Of a stretch of DNA of 5,824 nucleotides, positions 5,708-5,824 are shown piece after piece. Origin of the DNA: JANNSW01 sp031431235 (lineage in GTDB: Bacteria; Pseudomonadota; Alphaproteobacteria; Rhizobiales; Hyphomicrobiaceae). Location: positions 1-5,824 of the forward strand of contig JANPDA010000012.1 of assembly GCA_031431235.1 (NCBI GenBank), read 5' to 3'. The translations under genes and the position numbers were made by a program. The stretch's first letter is position 1. Each line of letters begins with the position of its first letter. Under the pieces are notes generated by a model. It ran no database searches. It saw nothing but the letters and a program-made list of their open reading frames with translations, and was not told the origin of the DNA.

Positions 5708-5824
5708 ATGTTTGCCGTCGCCAAAATGAAGGTCACCGGAAGGTGGAGTGGTCTCGCCTGTGGCGCCACCAGCCTCGCCAACCCGAATGTGACCGCCGGG
5801 GACGGCAGAGGGTCGATGCTCTAG
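5708..5824 (+). CDS. Doubtful 38-residue ORF ending at the window edge
   Basis: ATG 5708 to TAG 5822-5824 encodes a 38-residue peptide beginning MFAVAKMKVTGRWSGLACG. Codon third positions are rich in G and C (29 of 37 sense codons after the ATG), as expected for genes in this genome, and the ORF finishes exactly at the end of the window. Against it are the short length, only a weak GAGAG about 9 nt upstream, and no recognised family. A TTGACA at 5623-5628 lies upstream, but its paired -10 (CGTACA after 17 nt) is poor. The rest of 5583-5707 holds nothing I can name. Confidence 0.2.
   Translation: MFAVAKMKVTGRWSGLACGATSLANPNVTAGDGRGSML

Noticed and set aside
5527..5781. Minus-strand open frame of 84 codons downstream of rpsU
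   Set aside because: It runs through the rpsU terminator hairpins, has many A/T-ending codons unlike the neighbours, and no recognisable family.

Overview
The window is GC-rich chromosomal DNA from an alphaproteobacterium, most likely of the Hyphomicrobiales (Rhizobiales) type. The main clue is the ribosomal protein S21, with a GTG start and the DNNVDQALKALKKKMQREG-like N-terminus familiar from that order; the MurD/FtsW/MurG set and the promoter style fit as well. No mobile element, CRISPR array, tRNA or rRNA was found. Most of the window is housekeeping DNA, and I see no convincing new multi-gene system.

Layout. (1) Positions 2-598, plus strand: the C-terminal 198 residues of an M20-family metallopeptidase whose N-terminus lies outside the window. 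(2) 599-862: a convergent gap with one perfect hairpin and fragments of a possible decayed ORF just behind murG. (3) 4630 down to 863, minus strand: a tight operon murD-ftsW-murG. murD and ftsW overlap by 4 nt (ATGA), ftsW and murG are 10 nt apart. (4) 4631-4833: a roughly 200-nt gap. (5) 5010 down to 4834, minus strand: a 58-residue DUF465 (YdcH-like) protein. (6) 5011-5257: a divergent control region with a plausible promoter toward rpsU and a weaker one toward the DUF465 gene. (7) 5258-5512, plus strand: rpsU, followed by a two-hairpin terminator. (8) 5583-5824: no recognised gene; a doubtful 38-codon ORF ends exactly at the window edge.

How the genes work together. MurD adds D-glutamate to the cytoplasmic UDP-MurNAc-L-Ala precursor. 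MurG turns lipid I into lipid II at the inner face of the membrane. FtsW polymerises lipid II into septal glycan with its partner penicillin-binding protein. These genes normally sit inside the long dcw cluster (murE-murF-mraY-murD-ftsW-murG-murC-murB...). Here mraY/murF are not upstream and murC/murB are not downstream, so the cluster is split in this organism. The second notable feature is a 21-bp in-frame tandem repeat inside murD, which adds repeated SGAIVT heptapeptides to the middle of the protein.
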